DNA of 64,000 nt, taken from positions 62,001 to 126,000 of the forward strand of contig NZ_JADOEQ010000013.1 of assembly GCF_016745255.1 (NCBI RefSeq), in the 5' to 3' direction. Below are positions 55,480 to 64,000 of this stretch, piece by piece (position 1 is the first letter of the stretch; every line of letters begins with the position of its first letter). The DNA comes from Enterococcus sp. BWR-S5 (GTDB lineage: Bacteria; Bacillota; Bacilli; Lactobacillales; Enterococcaceae). A program made the position numbers and the translations under genes. The notes beneath the pieces are model-generated. The model made no database searches and was not told the origin of the DNA. It saw only the letters and a program-made list of their open reading frames with translations.

Positions 55480-56160
55480 TTAATGTGATGTACGCTTGAT
55501 TAATTGATTACTAATGAACTGGCTCAAAAATACCAGAACTAAAATAATTGCTGTTGCGGCTATTGTGACATCCGTTTGGAATCGATTATAGCCTCTTGTA
55601 ATTGCCAAATTTCCCAATCCGCCGGCACCAATTGCTCCGGCCATTGCCGTCAGGCCAATCAAATTGATAACAGTGACTGCCGAAACTCGAATAATACTAG
55701 GTAACCCCTCAATGAGATACACCCTGAAAATAATTCCTAAAGGACTTGTGCCCATTGCCTCTGCTGCTTCGATAATGCCCTGATCCACTTCCAGCAGTGC
55801 ATTCTCAATCTGTCTGGCAAAAAATGGAGTAACACCAACAATCAATGGCACTAGAGCAGCTGTTGTCCCAATCGTCGTTCCCGCCAAAAATCGTGTAATT
55901 GGTTGAATCAACGCTAACATAATGATAAAAGGAATCGAACGGCACACATTGATGATTTTTTCTAAGACACTATAAACCGCCTGATTCGCGAAAATCCCTC
56001 TTGGTGCGGTTGTCACCAGAATGACACCTAAGAGAATACCCAATATCCCTGCACCCAGTGCCGTCCAGAAAACCATATAAAGAGTTTCCAACGTGCTATC
56101 AATAAATTCCTGTTTTAGTTGAATCACATTTGGAAAATTTGTTTCTAAAAAATTTTTCAT
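55480..56160 (-). CDS. metI: Methionine ABC permease MetI
   Basis: 226 residues, five membrane helices. The EAA-like loop reads EAAEAMGTSPLGIIFRVYLIEGLPSI and the MetI signature GAIGAGGLGNLAITRGYNRF is near the C-terminus. Confidence 0.94.
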   Translation of the reverse strand: MKNFLETNFPNVIQLKQEFIDSTLETLYMVFWTALGAGILGILLGVILVTTAPRGIFANQAVYSVLEKIINVCRSIPFIIMLALIQPITRFLAGTTIGTTAALVPLIVGVTPFFARQIENALLEVDQGIIEAAEAMGTSPLGIIFRVYLIEGLPSIIRVSAVTVINLIGLTAMAGAIGAGGLGNLAITRGYNRFQTDVTIAATAIILVLVFLSQFISNQLIKRTSH

Positions 56161-56217
56161 TCTTGCTTCTTCCCTTCCACTTCCATCTATTTTTCATCTA
56201 TAGATACATTCATCCTT

Positions 56218-57288
56218 TTAAATCACATGAAGTGCCCGTTCTTTTTTACTATCAAGCACCTGCTTCAAGATTGTGACCTTCACCTTCTGTTCAAGTAAAT
56301 ACGTTCTGGCTTTCTCCCGTTGCTTTTCTTCTCCGGAAAGAACCACAATCAATCGTCCAATCGGCACTTGCTGAACAATCTCGACATTTCCGTATAGAAT
56401 ATTTGTCACAACATGGTACTTACTAAACAGCTGTGCAATTAGCGGTTCACTTGTTTGTTCTCCCACATAAGACAGCTCCACCAGCTCCTCGTGCTCCGTT
56501 AGATTGGTTAATGTCGGATGCTCAAGAATGGTTTCCAATGCTTGGTCAATATGAGCGGCTGTCCGAATAAAGTCTTTCGTCAATTCCTGTTTAGGATTAC
56601 TGAACACAGCAACAATATCGTTCTCTTCAATCACTTTTCCGTCCTCCATGACAGCCACACGATTGCAGACCTCTTTCACTACCTGCATCTCATGTGTGAT
56701 TAGAACAATCGTCAACCCTAAGTCTCGGTTAAGTCTTTTCAAGAGATCCAATATTTGATTGGTCGTCTTCGGGTCTAATGCACTGGTCGCCTCGTCACAT
56801 AGCAGAATTTCCGGATCATTTGCCAAGGCTCTGGCGATTGCAACACGCTGCTTTTGACCACCGGATAGCTGGCTGGGATAGGCTTCCTGTTTTTCCTCCA
56901 GCCCAACCAGCTGCAGCAGCTTTTCAATCTTTCCCTTTCGTTCTTCTTTTTTTATTCCCGAATATTTCAGGGAAAAATCGACATTATCATAAACGGTCCG
57001 CTCATTCATCAAATTGAAGTGCTGGAAAATCATCCCAATTTTCTTCCGTTGCTCTCTCAGCTGCTTGGCTGAAAAGGTTAACAGCTTTTCCTTATTAATG
57101 ATTACTTCGCCGGCACTAGGTCGCTGTAAAAGGTTGATTACTCGAACCAAAGTACTCTTTCCGGCGCCGGAATATCCAACAATTCCAAACACATCGCCTT
57201 TTTCAATAGTCAACGATACATCTTTGACTGCATCGATTTTTTTCTGTTTTTCCTGAAATGTTACACTTACATTTTTTAATTCAATCAC
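56218..57288 (-). CDS. metN: Methionine ABC ATPase MetN
   Basis: 356 residues: Walker [16 protein letters not shown], signature [15 protein letters not shown], Walker [14 protein letters not shown], switch [11 protein letters not shown], and a C-terminal NIL (ACT-like) methionine-sensing domain at about 270-345. GTG at 57288 is chosen because AGGTGGAG fits its spacing; GTG 57303 is too far up. First gene after the tandem T-boxes. Confidence 0.94.
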   Translation of the reverse strand: MIELKNVSVTFQEKQKKIDAVKDVSLTIEKGDVFGIVGYSGAGKSTLVRVINLLQRPSAGEVIINKEKLLTFSAKQLREQRKKIGMIFQHFNLMNERTVYDNVDFSLKYSGIKKEERKGKIEKLLQLVGLEEKQEAYPSQLSGGQKQRVAIARALANDPEILLCDEATSALDPKTTNQILDLLKRLNRDLGLTIVLITHEMQVVKEVCNRVAVMEDGKVIEENDIVAVFSNPKQELTKDFIRTAAHIDQALETILEHPTLTNLTEHEELVELSYVGEQTSEPLIAQLFSKYHVVTNILYGNVEIVQQVPIGRLIVVLSGEEKQREKARTYLLEQKVKVTILKQVLDSKKERALHVI

Positions 57289-57374
57289 TTCGCTCCACCT
57301 CACAATTTATTCAAGAGTCTGTCTTTGACAGGACTCACAGTTACTTGCTTCTCACCTCTTTACAAAAAAGAAAA

Positions 57375-57690
57375 AGGCATCCTCAAATGCACAAAAATTT
57401 GTACACTTGAGGACGCCTTCTGCGTGTTACCACCTCATTTTGGTATTCACTCGCGCAAATACCCTCATCGAGTACGGCAGTAGTCTTCTGCTTATACTCT
57501 AGCACTATAACGGGTGCCCCCGTCGCTGCCTTATGGATTTCCCACTCGGAGCGCTGCTCAATGGCCATTTTCCATACGTTGTTCATCACCTGCTCTCAGC
57601 ATTCACAGGCTCTCTGTTGGATGATTCTCCATATGTACTTTCCATCTCCATGCTTTATCTATTCGTTCGTTCAATCTGATTCAGGCAAAC
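57375..57690 (-). promoter_or_regulatory. Second (metN-proximal) T-box leader
   Basis: On the minus strand the T-box bulge AGGTGGTAACACG (57423-57435) precedes a terminator, AGGCGTCCTCAA.../...TTGAGGATGCCT, with a T run (57375-57418). An AAAGTA S-turn and a candidate Met specifier ATG at 57573-57575 lie in Stem I. The 68-codon minus-strand ORF inside it is a shadow. Confidence 0.88.
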
Positions 57691-57962
57691 AAAAAGCCCT
57701 TCTACTGAATTATCAGTAAAAGGGCGAAATTATCGCGGTACCACCTTTTTTAAGCAAACAGTGTCTGCTTCTCTCATCTCAAGTCATTTTCTAACTTGCT
57801 GCATTGATAACGGGTGCTGCCCGAAGCTGCTTACCTATCAACAGCTTTTTCTCAGAGACCATCTTCAGCTCTTCTACCTTATCTCCTTTCACCAAATGGA
57901 GACTCTCTAAAAAGATAAACCAAACTTACTCTTCTCTTCAACGAATGTTTTATTAAGTGTTG
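57691..57962 (-). promoter_or_regulatory. First (promoter-proximal) T-box leader
   Basis: On the minus strand the bulge AGGTGGTACCGCG (57734-57746) precedes a terminator, GCCCTTTTACTGA.../...TCAGTAGAAGGGC with TTTTTG (57695-57726). Stem I has AGAGTAAG, and the specifier GAAG-ATG-G places methionine codon ATG at 57860-57862. Confidence 0.9.
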
Positions 57963-57968
57963 ATTAGC

Positions 57969-57997
57969 ATATTATAGGAATAATTATAGATTGTCAA
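57969..57997 (-). promoter_or_regulatory. Promoter of the met T-box transcript
   Basis: On the minus strand there is TTGACA (57992-57997), 17 bases and TAATAT (57969-57974). It starts the transcript at the first T-box. Confidence 0.85.
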
Positions 57998-58017
57998 TTA
58001 CTTTTATAAAAAAATTT

Positions 58018-58283
58018 TATTTTATGGGCTTTCCCTATTTCTTAAATGAAAAACCTTCCCTGTAAATCTACAAACAAATTTAGCAAAATCCACTCAAAAA
58101 AAAAGAAAGCCCCCATGATATTTTAATGTTATAAAAAAAAGTGTGTGTTAAACTTATTTTCACTTGTCAACTTGTATAATTAGTCTTTAATCAAGAAATA
58201 AAAAGAGTACAGAGATATATTGATAAATAAAAAACGTTATTTTATTTCACACACCACTACTGATTTTATAGTCAGAAAAAGGA
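58018..58283 (+). other. AT-rich upstream region of the Mga-type gene
   Basis: TATAAT at 58175-58180 is a perfect -10, but CTTATT 17 bases upstream is a poor -35, suggesting an activated promoter. Long A tracts may bend the DNA. No ORF. Confidence 0.4.
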
Positions 58284-59795
58284 ATGATTCCCATTCACTC
58301 TTTACTATTGCAATTAGTTACTGAAAAAAAAATCCAGCGACAGCTGAATATTTTAGCTACTTTAAAAAAATCGTATTATCCGATTTCCATTGAGGAGTTG
58401 GCTGAACAGTTTCAGGTCAGCAGTAAAACCATTCGTCAGGATATCGATCAGCTGCTTACCTTCGCACCAACGGGGCAACGTCTTGTTGAAGAAACAAATA
58501 GCGGCATTCTTTTACAGCCCGTTGATTCATCTGTTGTCGATCAGATGTTCTGTCATTTATCCTCCGATGTATTGAGCTTCAAACTATTGGACCTGTTGTT
58601 TGTTCAAAAGGCTCTTACATTAGATGTGTTAGAAGATATCTGCTTTGTATCGGAAGCAACATTGAAACGACATGTGCTGAAGCTGCGGAAAATCTTAAAA
58701 AAATATTCTCTATCGCTCACGTTATCTCCTGTTCAGCTGATAGGCAAGGAAGAAAACATTCGCTATTTCTATTTTCAGTATTTCCATGATTCAGAAAATA
58801 TCAGAGATACCTATCAGCCGGAAGCTTCCCATCAGGAATCTGTTGCGTATCTTTCTCTTTGTCTGGAAGAAAAATTGAAGTTGAAAATCCTGTTGGATCA
58901 TAAACGACTGGCCTTCTGGCAAATGGTTCAAAAGCTGCGCTTCAAAAATGGCTTTTATTACGAAGGCAGCGACATTCATGCTGAAGAGATTTTTTTCCCA
59001 AAAAAATATAAGCTCTTTAAAATGATTTATTTGGATATTCAAAAACGCTTTTACCCTGAAATTATCGGCTTCTCCGAAAATGAAATGATTTTTTCTTACG
59101 CTGCCAGCTTAGACTGTATTGTCTATAAGGATTATTTATTTGGAGAACCGGATTTTTCATTCAAAGACCCTACATTGCAAAAAACGCTTTACAAGCTTTC
59201 CATTGAAATTTCTCAGCATTTCAATACTGAAATCCACGAGGTGCCGGATTTTTTCAAAGCATTACAGAATTATTTTGCCGTCCATTTCTTTTTGAATCGG
59301 ATTACGCCATTATTCAAAAAAAATGACAGTCATATCGTGCAGTTTATTCGCCAAGAGCATCCTGCTACTTTTAGTAAATGGCTTTGCTTGCTAAGTTCTT
59401 CTTCAGCCTTTCAGCCATTGAAAGTTGAGCATATTGATGATATTTGCGCGAACTTAACTATCTACACGGTTATTTACCTATACCAAGAAAAAACAGAGCA
59501 GAAAAAAGTGCTGTTTGCTCTGAACGGAGACAATGTATTTTTGGATTATCTCCTCCTTGTTATCAATAAAACCTTTTCCGGTATACATATGCAGTTCCTT
59601 TTAAACAAAGCAATAGAGCTGGATTTTCTTAAAAGGAACCAAATTGATGTCGTCATCAGTAACTACCCATCATACATAGCAGCATCGGCACAAAAGCTTA
59701 CACAATATGAACTGGCCCCTGTTCCTACGATGGAGGATTGGCAAAATGTCAGACGCTTTCTTACTACCATTCTTTCTAAGGATGAATTTGAATAG
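58284..59795 (+). CDS. Mga-type transcriptional regulator
   Basis: 503 residues. An HTH near the N-terminus (YPISIEELAEQFQVSSKTIRQDIDQLL) and a second Mga-type helix-turn-helix (LDVLEDICFVSEATLKRHVLKLRKILKKYSLSL) are followed by a long PRD-like helical region and an EIIB-like C-terminus. The family (Mga/AtxA/MgaSpn) controls surface and virulence or metabolic genes. The ATG is preceded immediately by AAAAGGA, so its RBS spacing is unusually short. Divergent from the met operon. Confidence 0.82.
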   Translation: MIPIHSLLLQLVTEKKIQRQLNILATLKKSYYPISIEELAEQFQVSSKTIRQDIDQLLTFAPTGQRLVEETNSGILLQPVDSSVVDQMFCHLSSDVLSFKLLDLLFVQKALTLDVLEDICFVSEATLKRHVLKLRKILKKYSLSLTLSPVQLIGKEENIRYFYFQYFHDSENIRDTYQPEASHQESVAYLSLCLEEKLKLKILLDHKRLAFWQMVQKLRFKNGFYYEGSDIHAEEIFFPKKYKLFKMIYLDIQKRFYPEIIGFSENEMIFSYAASLDCIVYKDYLFGEPDFSFKDPTLQKTLYKLSIEISQHFNTEIHEVPDFFKALQNYFAVHFFLNRITPLFKKNDSHIVQFIRQEHPATFSKWLCLLSSSSAFQPLKVEHIDDICANLTIYTVIYLYQEKTEQKKVLFALNGDNVFLDYLLLVINKTFSGIHMQFLLNKAIELDFLKRNQIDVVISNYPSYIAASAQKLTQYELAPVPTMEDWQNVRRFLTTILSKDEFE

Positions 59796-59819
59796 ACAGA
59801 TTCAAGTATGCTCCACATC

Positions 59820-59865
59820 AGGTCATTTTTTTCTGATTTTTAGGAAAAAATGACCTATTTTTTTG
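59820..59865 (+). terminator. Terminator of the Mga-type gene
   Basis: AGGTCATTTTTTTC and GGAAAAAATGACCT form a stem followed by ATTTTTTTG. Confidence 0.85.
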
Positions 59866-60303
59866 TTTTAGCTATACGTTATACTCATCTTGTAAGTGTT
59901 TCTCATACATATCAGCATAGCTGAAGCAGCTATAATGAAACGATTCGATTGAATCAATATCGAATGCACATAGTAATCGAGCACTTACATTCGTCCAAAT
60001 AAAATAAACTTTTTCTGTTTTTTTCAGTGGGTTGATAAAAAAAGGAGTTCATCTAAAAACAGGAGAGATGAGAAGTTTATTTTAGATAAATAAAAGGGTT
60101 GTTAGATATAGAGATGAACCGCTGAGGAAAAAAAGGAGGTAAGGCACCTTTTCTGCTTCAGCGGTTCATAATCGTTTTTCGTGTAATATCTATAGTTTGC
60201 TCTTCTTCAATTTGTCTAATCTGTTCCATTACAGCGCTGGCGTATCAACCTCTGCAGTCTTCAGAAAAGCTCGACAAATAAAGCTGAAAATGAGCAGTAG
60301 AAA
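59866..60303. other. Long non-coding gap with a hairpin
   Basis: No ORF is convincing. ATGAACCGCTGA (60114-60125) and TCAGCGGTTCAT (60158-60169) form a perfect 12-base stem around a 32-base loop, which itself holds AGGT/ACCT arms. ATCTAAAA (60051-60058) and TTTTAGAT (60080-60087) form another repeat. On the + strand, TTGAAT and AGTAAT 17 bases apart (near 59950-59979) could drive a small RNA. Alternatively the stem ends the FSA operon, though it lacks a T run. Confidence 0.4.
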
Positions 60304-60984
60304 TTATAAATCAGAAATTTTCGTTCCCGCTTCAAAAATCTGTTCCCAGTCAGCGGTAAAATCATCAACAGCCTTTTGAATAGATGGCATGCCAAATGCT
60401 TGTTGGATGATATCCGTTCCCATGGTTGCAGCTTGTGCACCATTTTCCAGTGCGGCATTCACCTGTCCAACATTTTTAAAGCTGGCCGCCAATATTTTTG
60501 TTGAGCTGTTCGTTCGAGCGATTTCCAATGCCATTTCTTTGATGGCTTCTCGAGGGTCAATATTCAAGTTTTCCATTCGATTAAAATAGGGAGCAATGTA
60601 GTCAGCGCCGGCTGCTATTGCCAGATACGCTTGGAACTTCGTATAGATTGCAGTTGCAGTAACATGAAAGCCCTCCTGCTTCAATACCTTGATAACTTTC
60701 ATCCCCTCTTCACTCACGGGCACTTTAATATATACTTCTTTATCAATAGAGGCAACAATTGCTCTGGCATCTGCCATCATGCCGTCAAAGTCCTGTGCAA
60801 CGACTTGAACATGAAGCGAACAATCCTTTCCGATAATTTCACGTATCTTTTTCATATGATTAAAGAAATCGATTTTCCCCTCGTTTTTAACAATCGATGG
60901 ATTAGAGGTCACCCCTGCTAATGGCAAAATACCTGCATATTTCTTTATATCCGTTAAATTTGCTGTATCCAGCATAAATTCCAT
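60304..60984 (-). CDS. Fructose-6-phosphate aldolase-type transaldolase
   Basis: 226 residues, a TIM-barrel class I aldolase of the FSA/TalC group. The Schiff-base lysine is in [11 protein letters not shown], followed by [33 protein letters not shown]. The short length excludes classical transaldolase B. The ATG at 60984 has GGAG 9 bases upstream. It is encoded after a glycyl radical enzyme and activase, as fsa genes are in E. coli. Confidence 0.88.
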   Translation of the reverse strand: MEFMLDTANLTDIKKYAGILPLAGVTSNPSIVKNEGKIDFFNHMKKIREIIGKDCSLHVQVVAQDFDGMMADARAIVASIDKEVYIKVPVSEEGMKVIKVLKQEGFHVTATAIYTKFQAYLAIAAGADYIAPYFNRMENLNIDPREAIKEMALEIARTNSSTKILAASFKNVGQVNAALENGAQAATMGTDIIQQAFGMPSIQKAVDDFTADWEQIFEAGTKISDL

Positions 60985-61072
60985 AATTGACAGCTCCTTC
61001 ATTTTACTGCATCGATTGCAGCACGTTTATTTATAAAAATCATTCGAAACCAGCCTAGCTCAGCCAGCCTCA

Positions 61073-61855
61073 CTACTCCAAACCATCCACGGAAGCGTTT
61101 ATTCCCTCTGCTTCAAACAGCTCTTTGATTGCACTAATTTCTCGCTTAGACAAAACTGCCGTATCTTCCATCTCATAGTCCCACCCTAAGTAATCATATT
61201 TATTACTGCCATATTGGTGAAACGGCAGTAGATGAACAGATAACACGCCTAGCTGCTTAAGGTATTCTATGATTGACAGTAAATTATCACGACTATCCGT
61301 ATAGCTTGGAATCAAAGGAATTCGCGGGATCACATCAACAGCCTCAGCTGCCAATGCTGCTTCAAAATTTTCTTTCACTGTCGTGACATCTGCCCCTATC
61401 ACTCTTTTAGACATATCTTCATCCATGATTTTTAAATCAAAAAGAATTTGATCCAAATGAGGCAGCAGCTTTGACAATCGTTCTATTGGAAAACAGCCTG
61501 TTGTCTCGATGGCTGTATGGATGCCTAACTCATGCAGCTCTTCCAACAGCTTTGCTGCAAAATCCGCCTGCATCAATACCTCGCCGCCGGAAAGTGTCAC
61601 TCCGCCGCCGGAGGTTCTGTAGAATATCTCATCCTTCATCGCTTCATCCACTAAGGTGTCAACATCATACCACTCACCAATTGTTTCTGTCCGCCCATTC
61701 TTTTGCCAACTGCTCGGTTGAACGCCTTTTCTCGATTCCGGATTCGAGCACCAAGGACAGGCCAAAGGACAACCCTTTAAGAAAATAATTGTTCGAATAC
61801 CGCCGCCATCATGAATGGAATAGCGTTGAATATTGAAGACTAAGCCCTTATCCAT
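61073..61855 (-). CDS. Glycyl radical enzyme activating protein (radical SAM)
   Basis: 260 residues. The radical-SAM cluster CPLACPWC (Cys29, 33, 36) and the GGGVTLSGGEVLMQ SAM-binding motif are intact. Unlike many activases of non-PFL glycyl radical enzymes, the segment between them lacks the ferredoxin-like CxxCxxC insert. It installs the glycyl radical on the enzyme encoded 16 bases upstream in the operon. Confidence 0.9.
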   Translation of the reverse strand: MDKGLVFNIQRYSIHDGGGIRTIIFLKGCPLACPWCSNPESRKGVQPSSWQKNGRTETIGEWYDVDTLVDEAMKDEIFYRTSGGGVTLSGGEVLMQADFAAKLLEELHELGIHTAIETTGCFPIERLSKLLPHLDQILFDLKIMDEDMSKRVIGADVTTVKENFEAALAAEAVDVIPRIPLIPSYTDSRDNLLSIIEYLKQLGVLSVHLLPFHQYGSNKYDYLGWDYEMEDTAVLSKREISAIKELFEAEGINASVDGLE

Positions 61856-61871
61856 TATTTTTCGCCTCTTT

Positions 61872-64000
61872 TCACAGCTCGTGTTCTACCCGAGCAATGA
61901 TGTCATCTTGAATTTTTTTGTTCAAGTCAACAAAAAATGCACTATAGCCAGCTACACGTACCAACAGCCCAGCATATTTTTCAGGGTTCTTTTGTGCCGC
62001 CAGAAGCGTTTCCTTAGATTGAACATTGAATTGCACATGTTGAATTTTCAGCTTAGTGTACGCCATCAGGAAATCGGCAAACTTATTTAATCCTTGACTT
62101 CCTTTCAATGTGTTCGGTTGAAACTTCAGGTTCAGCAAGCTGCCATTGACCGTTAAATAATTATCCAGCTTACTCACAGATTTCAATACGGCAGTTGGTC
62201 CCAGACGATCACGCCCAACCATTGGAGACAAACCGCCGTCAGCCAGCTGCTCCTGAGCTTTCCTGCCATCTGGTGTTGCCCCGACAGCTTCACCTAATGG
62301 AATATGAGCAGATACTGTATATGCCCCTGAAATAAATTGACCACCGCGAATATTGGTGTACTTTTCCAGCTCCTTCGCATAATGGCGGAACAATTTTGCT
62401 GCTATTTCATCAATCTCATCATTATCGTTACCGTATTTATCAAAATCCTGAATCACATGCTCTTGCAGCGGTTCGTACTTCCCTTCGTAATTAGCTGCCA
62501 TTGCATTGACCAACTCAGAAAATGTCAGTTCCTTCGTTTCAAAGACTAGCTTCTTAATAACATACAGTGAGTCACTCAAGTTCGCCTCACCGATTCCTTG
62601 TACACCGGAAAAATTATATCTTGCGCCTCCCTCAGTTACATCCTGCCCATTATCCAGACAATCACTGATGAGAACAGATAAAAATGGCGTCGGTGCATAA
62701 TGACGATGCCCTAAATCCACAATATCCGACCCTTTTGCGACTAGCTCGACATAATAAGAGATGCTTTCCTCAATATCCGCCATCAGCTGTTCATAGGTCA
62801 AATCCGCTTTATCCCTCAGCTTGTACATGCTCAGCTCCATGATTCTCAATAAATTAAACAAAGCGATGTCGTGTAACCCATAGGTCCGTCCCGGAATACT
62901 AATTTCCACACAACCAACTGTTGCATAGTCCCTTGCATCATCTAATGACACACCCTTGCTTAAAAATCCCGGAATACACACTTCATCATTGAATAGCTGA
63001 GGGATACCTGTGCCAAGACGAATCGTTTCACAGGTTTTTAACAGGAACTTCCTTGGAATCAACTCATTCATTCTGACAGATAAATTCGGTTGGGGTAGTA
63101 GTATCTCATGGTACAGCTCCAACATAAGATAAGATAACGGATTTACCGAAGCATGCCCGTATTCATTGAGCCCGCCTAAGACAACTGTATAACCTGTAGG
63201 AAAACCAGCAAAACACTTGGCACTGCTTTCACTACGCAGCAACACAACATCGTTTGTTTTCACATAAAAGTCGCCCAGCACCTCATAGAGAAAGGCTTCC
63301 GAAACACCCTCATCTATTGATTTTTTATAGAAGGGGTACATATACTGATCCATTCTACCTAAAGATAATGACGAAGCATTTGATTCATATTGACCGACAA
63401 TACTGACCATCCAAAGCAATTGCAGCGCTTCATAGAAAGAGTCTGGTTTCTCTGTACTCAATTTGATACACATATCTGAAATAATCCGAAGCTCTGCAGC
63501 ACGTGTCTCCTCTTCCGTCTCTGCCATTTGCTTCGCCAGCTCGCTGTACCTTAGAAAATGATTTTTCATTGCAGAGAAAACAATATGTCCGGCTTTAAAA
63601 AAGTCATTTTCCGGTTGTTCATTGATTTTTTCATCAAGAATATCAAGATAATATTGAATACCATGACTCAAAATGGCAGGAAAATCCATGATAATATGTC
63701 CTTGCCCCTTGTCCGTCTGATTCAATTTGAACACTTCATCCTTTAAAGCCTCATTAATATCATCCGTGATTTGGCCAGTGATGAAATCCTTCATTGAATT
63801 TCCTTTCCAATATGGGAACAGCTCCTCACGATAAACCGTCTTATCCGCTTCTGTAAAAACAAATTGATCCTGCGGACGTGAATCAATCGTATCGATTTCC
63901 TTCATAATCCAATATGGGTCCATTTCAGGGGAAAGGATACCTGACCTTGGTCTGACTGTTCGATTTCCAATGAGAAGCTCGCCTTCACGAATACTTATTT
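61872..64000 (-). CDS. Glycyl radical enzyme, PflD/YbiW-like (5' end off window)
   Basis: The frame is open through the right edge: the codons before the internal ATG at 63923 read IGNRTVRPRSGILSPE, a standard glycyl radical enzyme stretch, so the gene starts beyond 64000. About 708 codons are visible. The thiyl cysteine lies in DYATVGCVEIS, where the CVE tripeptide marks dehydratase/lyase-type enzymes and not true PFL. The glycyl loop is VRVAGYSAFF, 25 residues from the end. Oxygen-sensitive and cytoplasmic. With FSA downstream it resembles PflD/YbiW systems. Confidence 0.87.
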   Translation of the reverse strand, partial: ISIREGELLIGNRTVRPRSGILSPEMDPYWIMKEIDTIDSRPQDQFVFTEADKTVYREELFPYWKGNSMKDFITGQITDDINEALKDEVFKLNQTDKGQGHIIMDFPAILSHGIQYYLDILDEKINEQPENDFFKAGHIVFSAMKNHFLRYSELAKQMAETEEETRAAELRIISDMCIKLSTEKPDSFYEALQLLWMVSIVGQYESNASSLSLGRMDQYMYPFYKKSIDEGVSEAFLYEVLGDFYVKTNDVVLLRSESSAKCFAGFPTGYTVVLGGLNEYGHASVNPLSYLMLELYHEILLPQPNLSVRMNELIPRKFLLKTCETIRLGTGIPQLFNDEVCIPGFLSKGVSLDDARDYATVGCVEISIPGRTYGLHDIALFNLLRIMELSMYKLRDKADLTYEQLMADIEESISYYVELVAKGSDIVDLGHRHYAPTPFLSVLISDCLDNGQDVTEGGARYNFSGVQGIGEANLSDSLYVIKKLVFETKELTFSELVNAMAANYEGKYEPLQEHVIQDFDKYGNDNDEIDEIAAKLFRHYAKELEKYTNIRGGQFISGAYTVSAHIPLGEAVGATPDGRKAQEQLADGGLSPMVGRDRLGPTAVLKSVSKLDNYLTVNGSLLNLKFQPNTLKGSQGLNKFADFLMAYTKLKIQHVQFNVQSKETLLAAQKNPEKYAGLLVRVAGYSAFFVDLNKKIQDDIIARVEHEL

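Noticed and set aside
57383-57589. 68-codon minus-strand ORF upstream of metN
   Set aside because: It runs through the second T-box bulge and terminator, so RNA structure explains the sequence.

Overview
The window reads as chromosome of a low-GC lactic acid bacterium, most likely an Enterococcus or close relative. This is inferred from gene content, not from a marker gene: a CggR-type glycolytic regulator at the left edge, a T-box-led hisS-aspS pair, split coaB and coaC genes beside a PanT-type ECF protein, QueT under a preQ1-I riboswitch, a MurM/FemX-type aminoacyltransferase, an LPXTG surface protein and an Mga-type regulator. Both edge genes (cggR on the left, a glycyl radical enzyme on the right) are cut. 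I saw no rRNA, tRNA, CRISPR, transposase or phage module.

Layout. 1-6.2 kb: cggR with promoter and operator, a YitT-family membrane protein, then hisS-aspS. 6.3-14.0 kb: eight tightly packed, mostly overlapping minus-strand genes (SDR, membrane GT2, alpha/beta-hydrolase-like protein, GT1, NAD-dependent epimerase/reductase, metallo-beta-lactamase-fold hydrolase, PaaK-like ligase, ketoacyl synthase III), led by one good promoter and facing a divergent methyltransferase. I do not recognise this set as a described pathway; it looks like a glycosylated acyl or aryl-ketide pathway and is the best candidate for a new system. 15.6-18.1 kb: a drug-exporter-type ABC pair with PadR and DUF1048 genes and inverted repeats around its promoter. 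18.3-21.6 kb: a YtrA-type GntR/ABC operon that also carries a GT4 glycosyltransferase and a Cys-rich KTR protein. 21.9-26.3 kb: potABCD with an XRE-cupin regulator.

26.5-32.6 kb: a quinone-oxidoreductase-like gene with coaB-coaC-panT, an aminoacyltransferase, queT and uspA. 32.7-38.2 kb: small genes, many unknown, plus an Asp/Glu racemase, GyrI-like, RidA and sugar O-acetyltransferase genes. 38.2-48.5 kb: a complete glycogen operon glgB-C-D-A-P plus neopullulanase, with a cre site upstream, a 21-codon ORF that ends on the glgC start codon, and a 24-codon ORF abutting the last gene.

49.0-51.8 kb: a CHAP/GW-repeat lysin without a signal peptide, divergent from an LPXTG protein. 51.9-53.2 kb: an AraC-type regulator and a DUF3788 gene. 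53.4-58.0 kb: metNIQ and an M20 amidohydrolase behind two tandem T-boxes. 58.3-59.8 kb: an Mga-type regulator. 60.3-64.0 kb: a glycyl radical enzyme, its activase and an FSA-type aldolase, resembling the PflD/YbiW-FSA arrangement.
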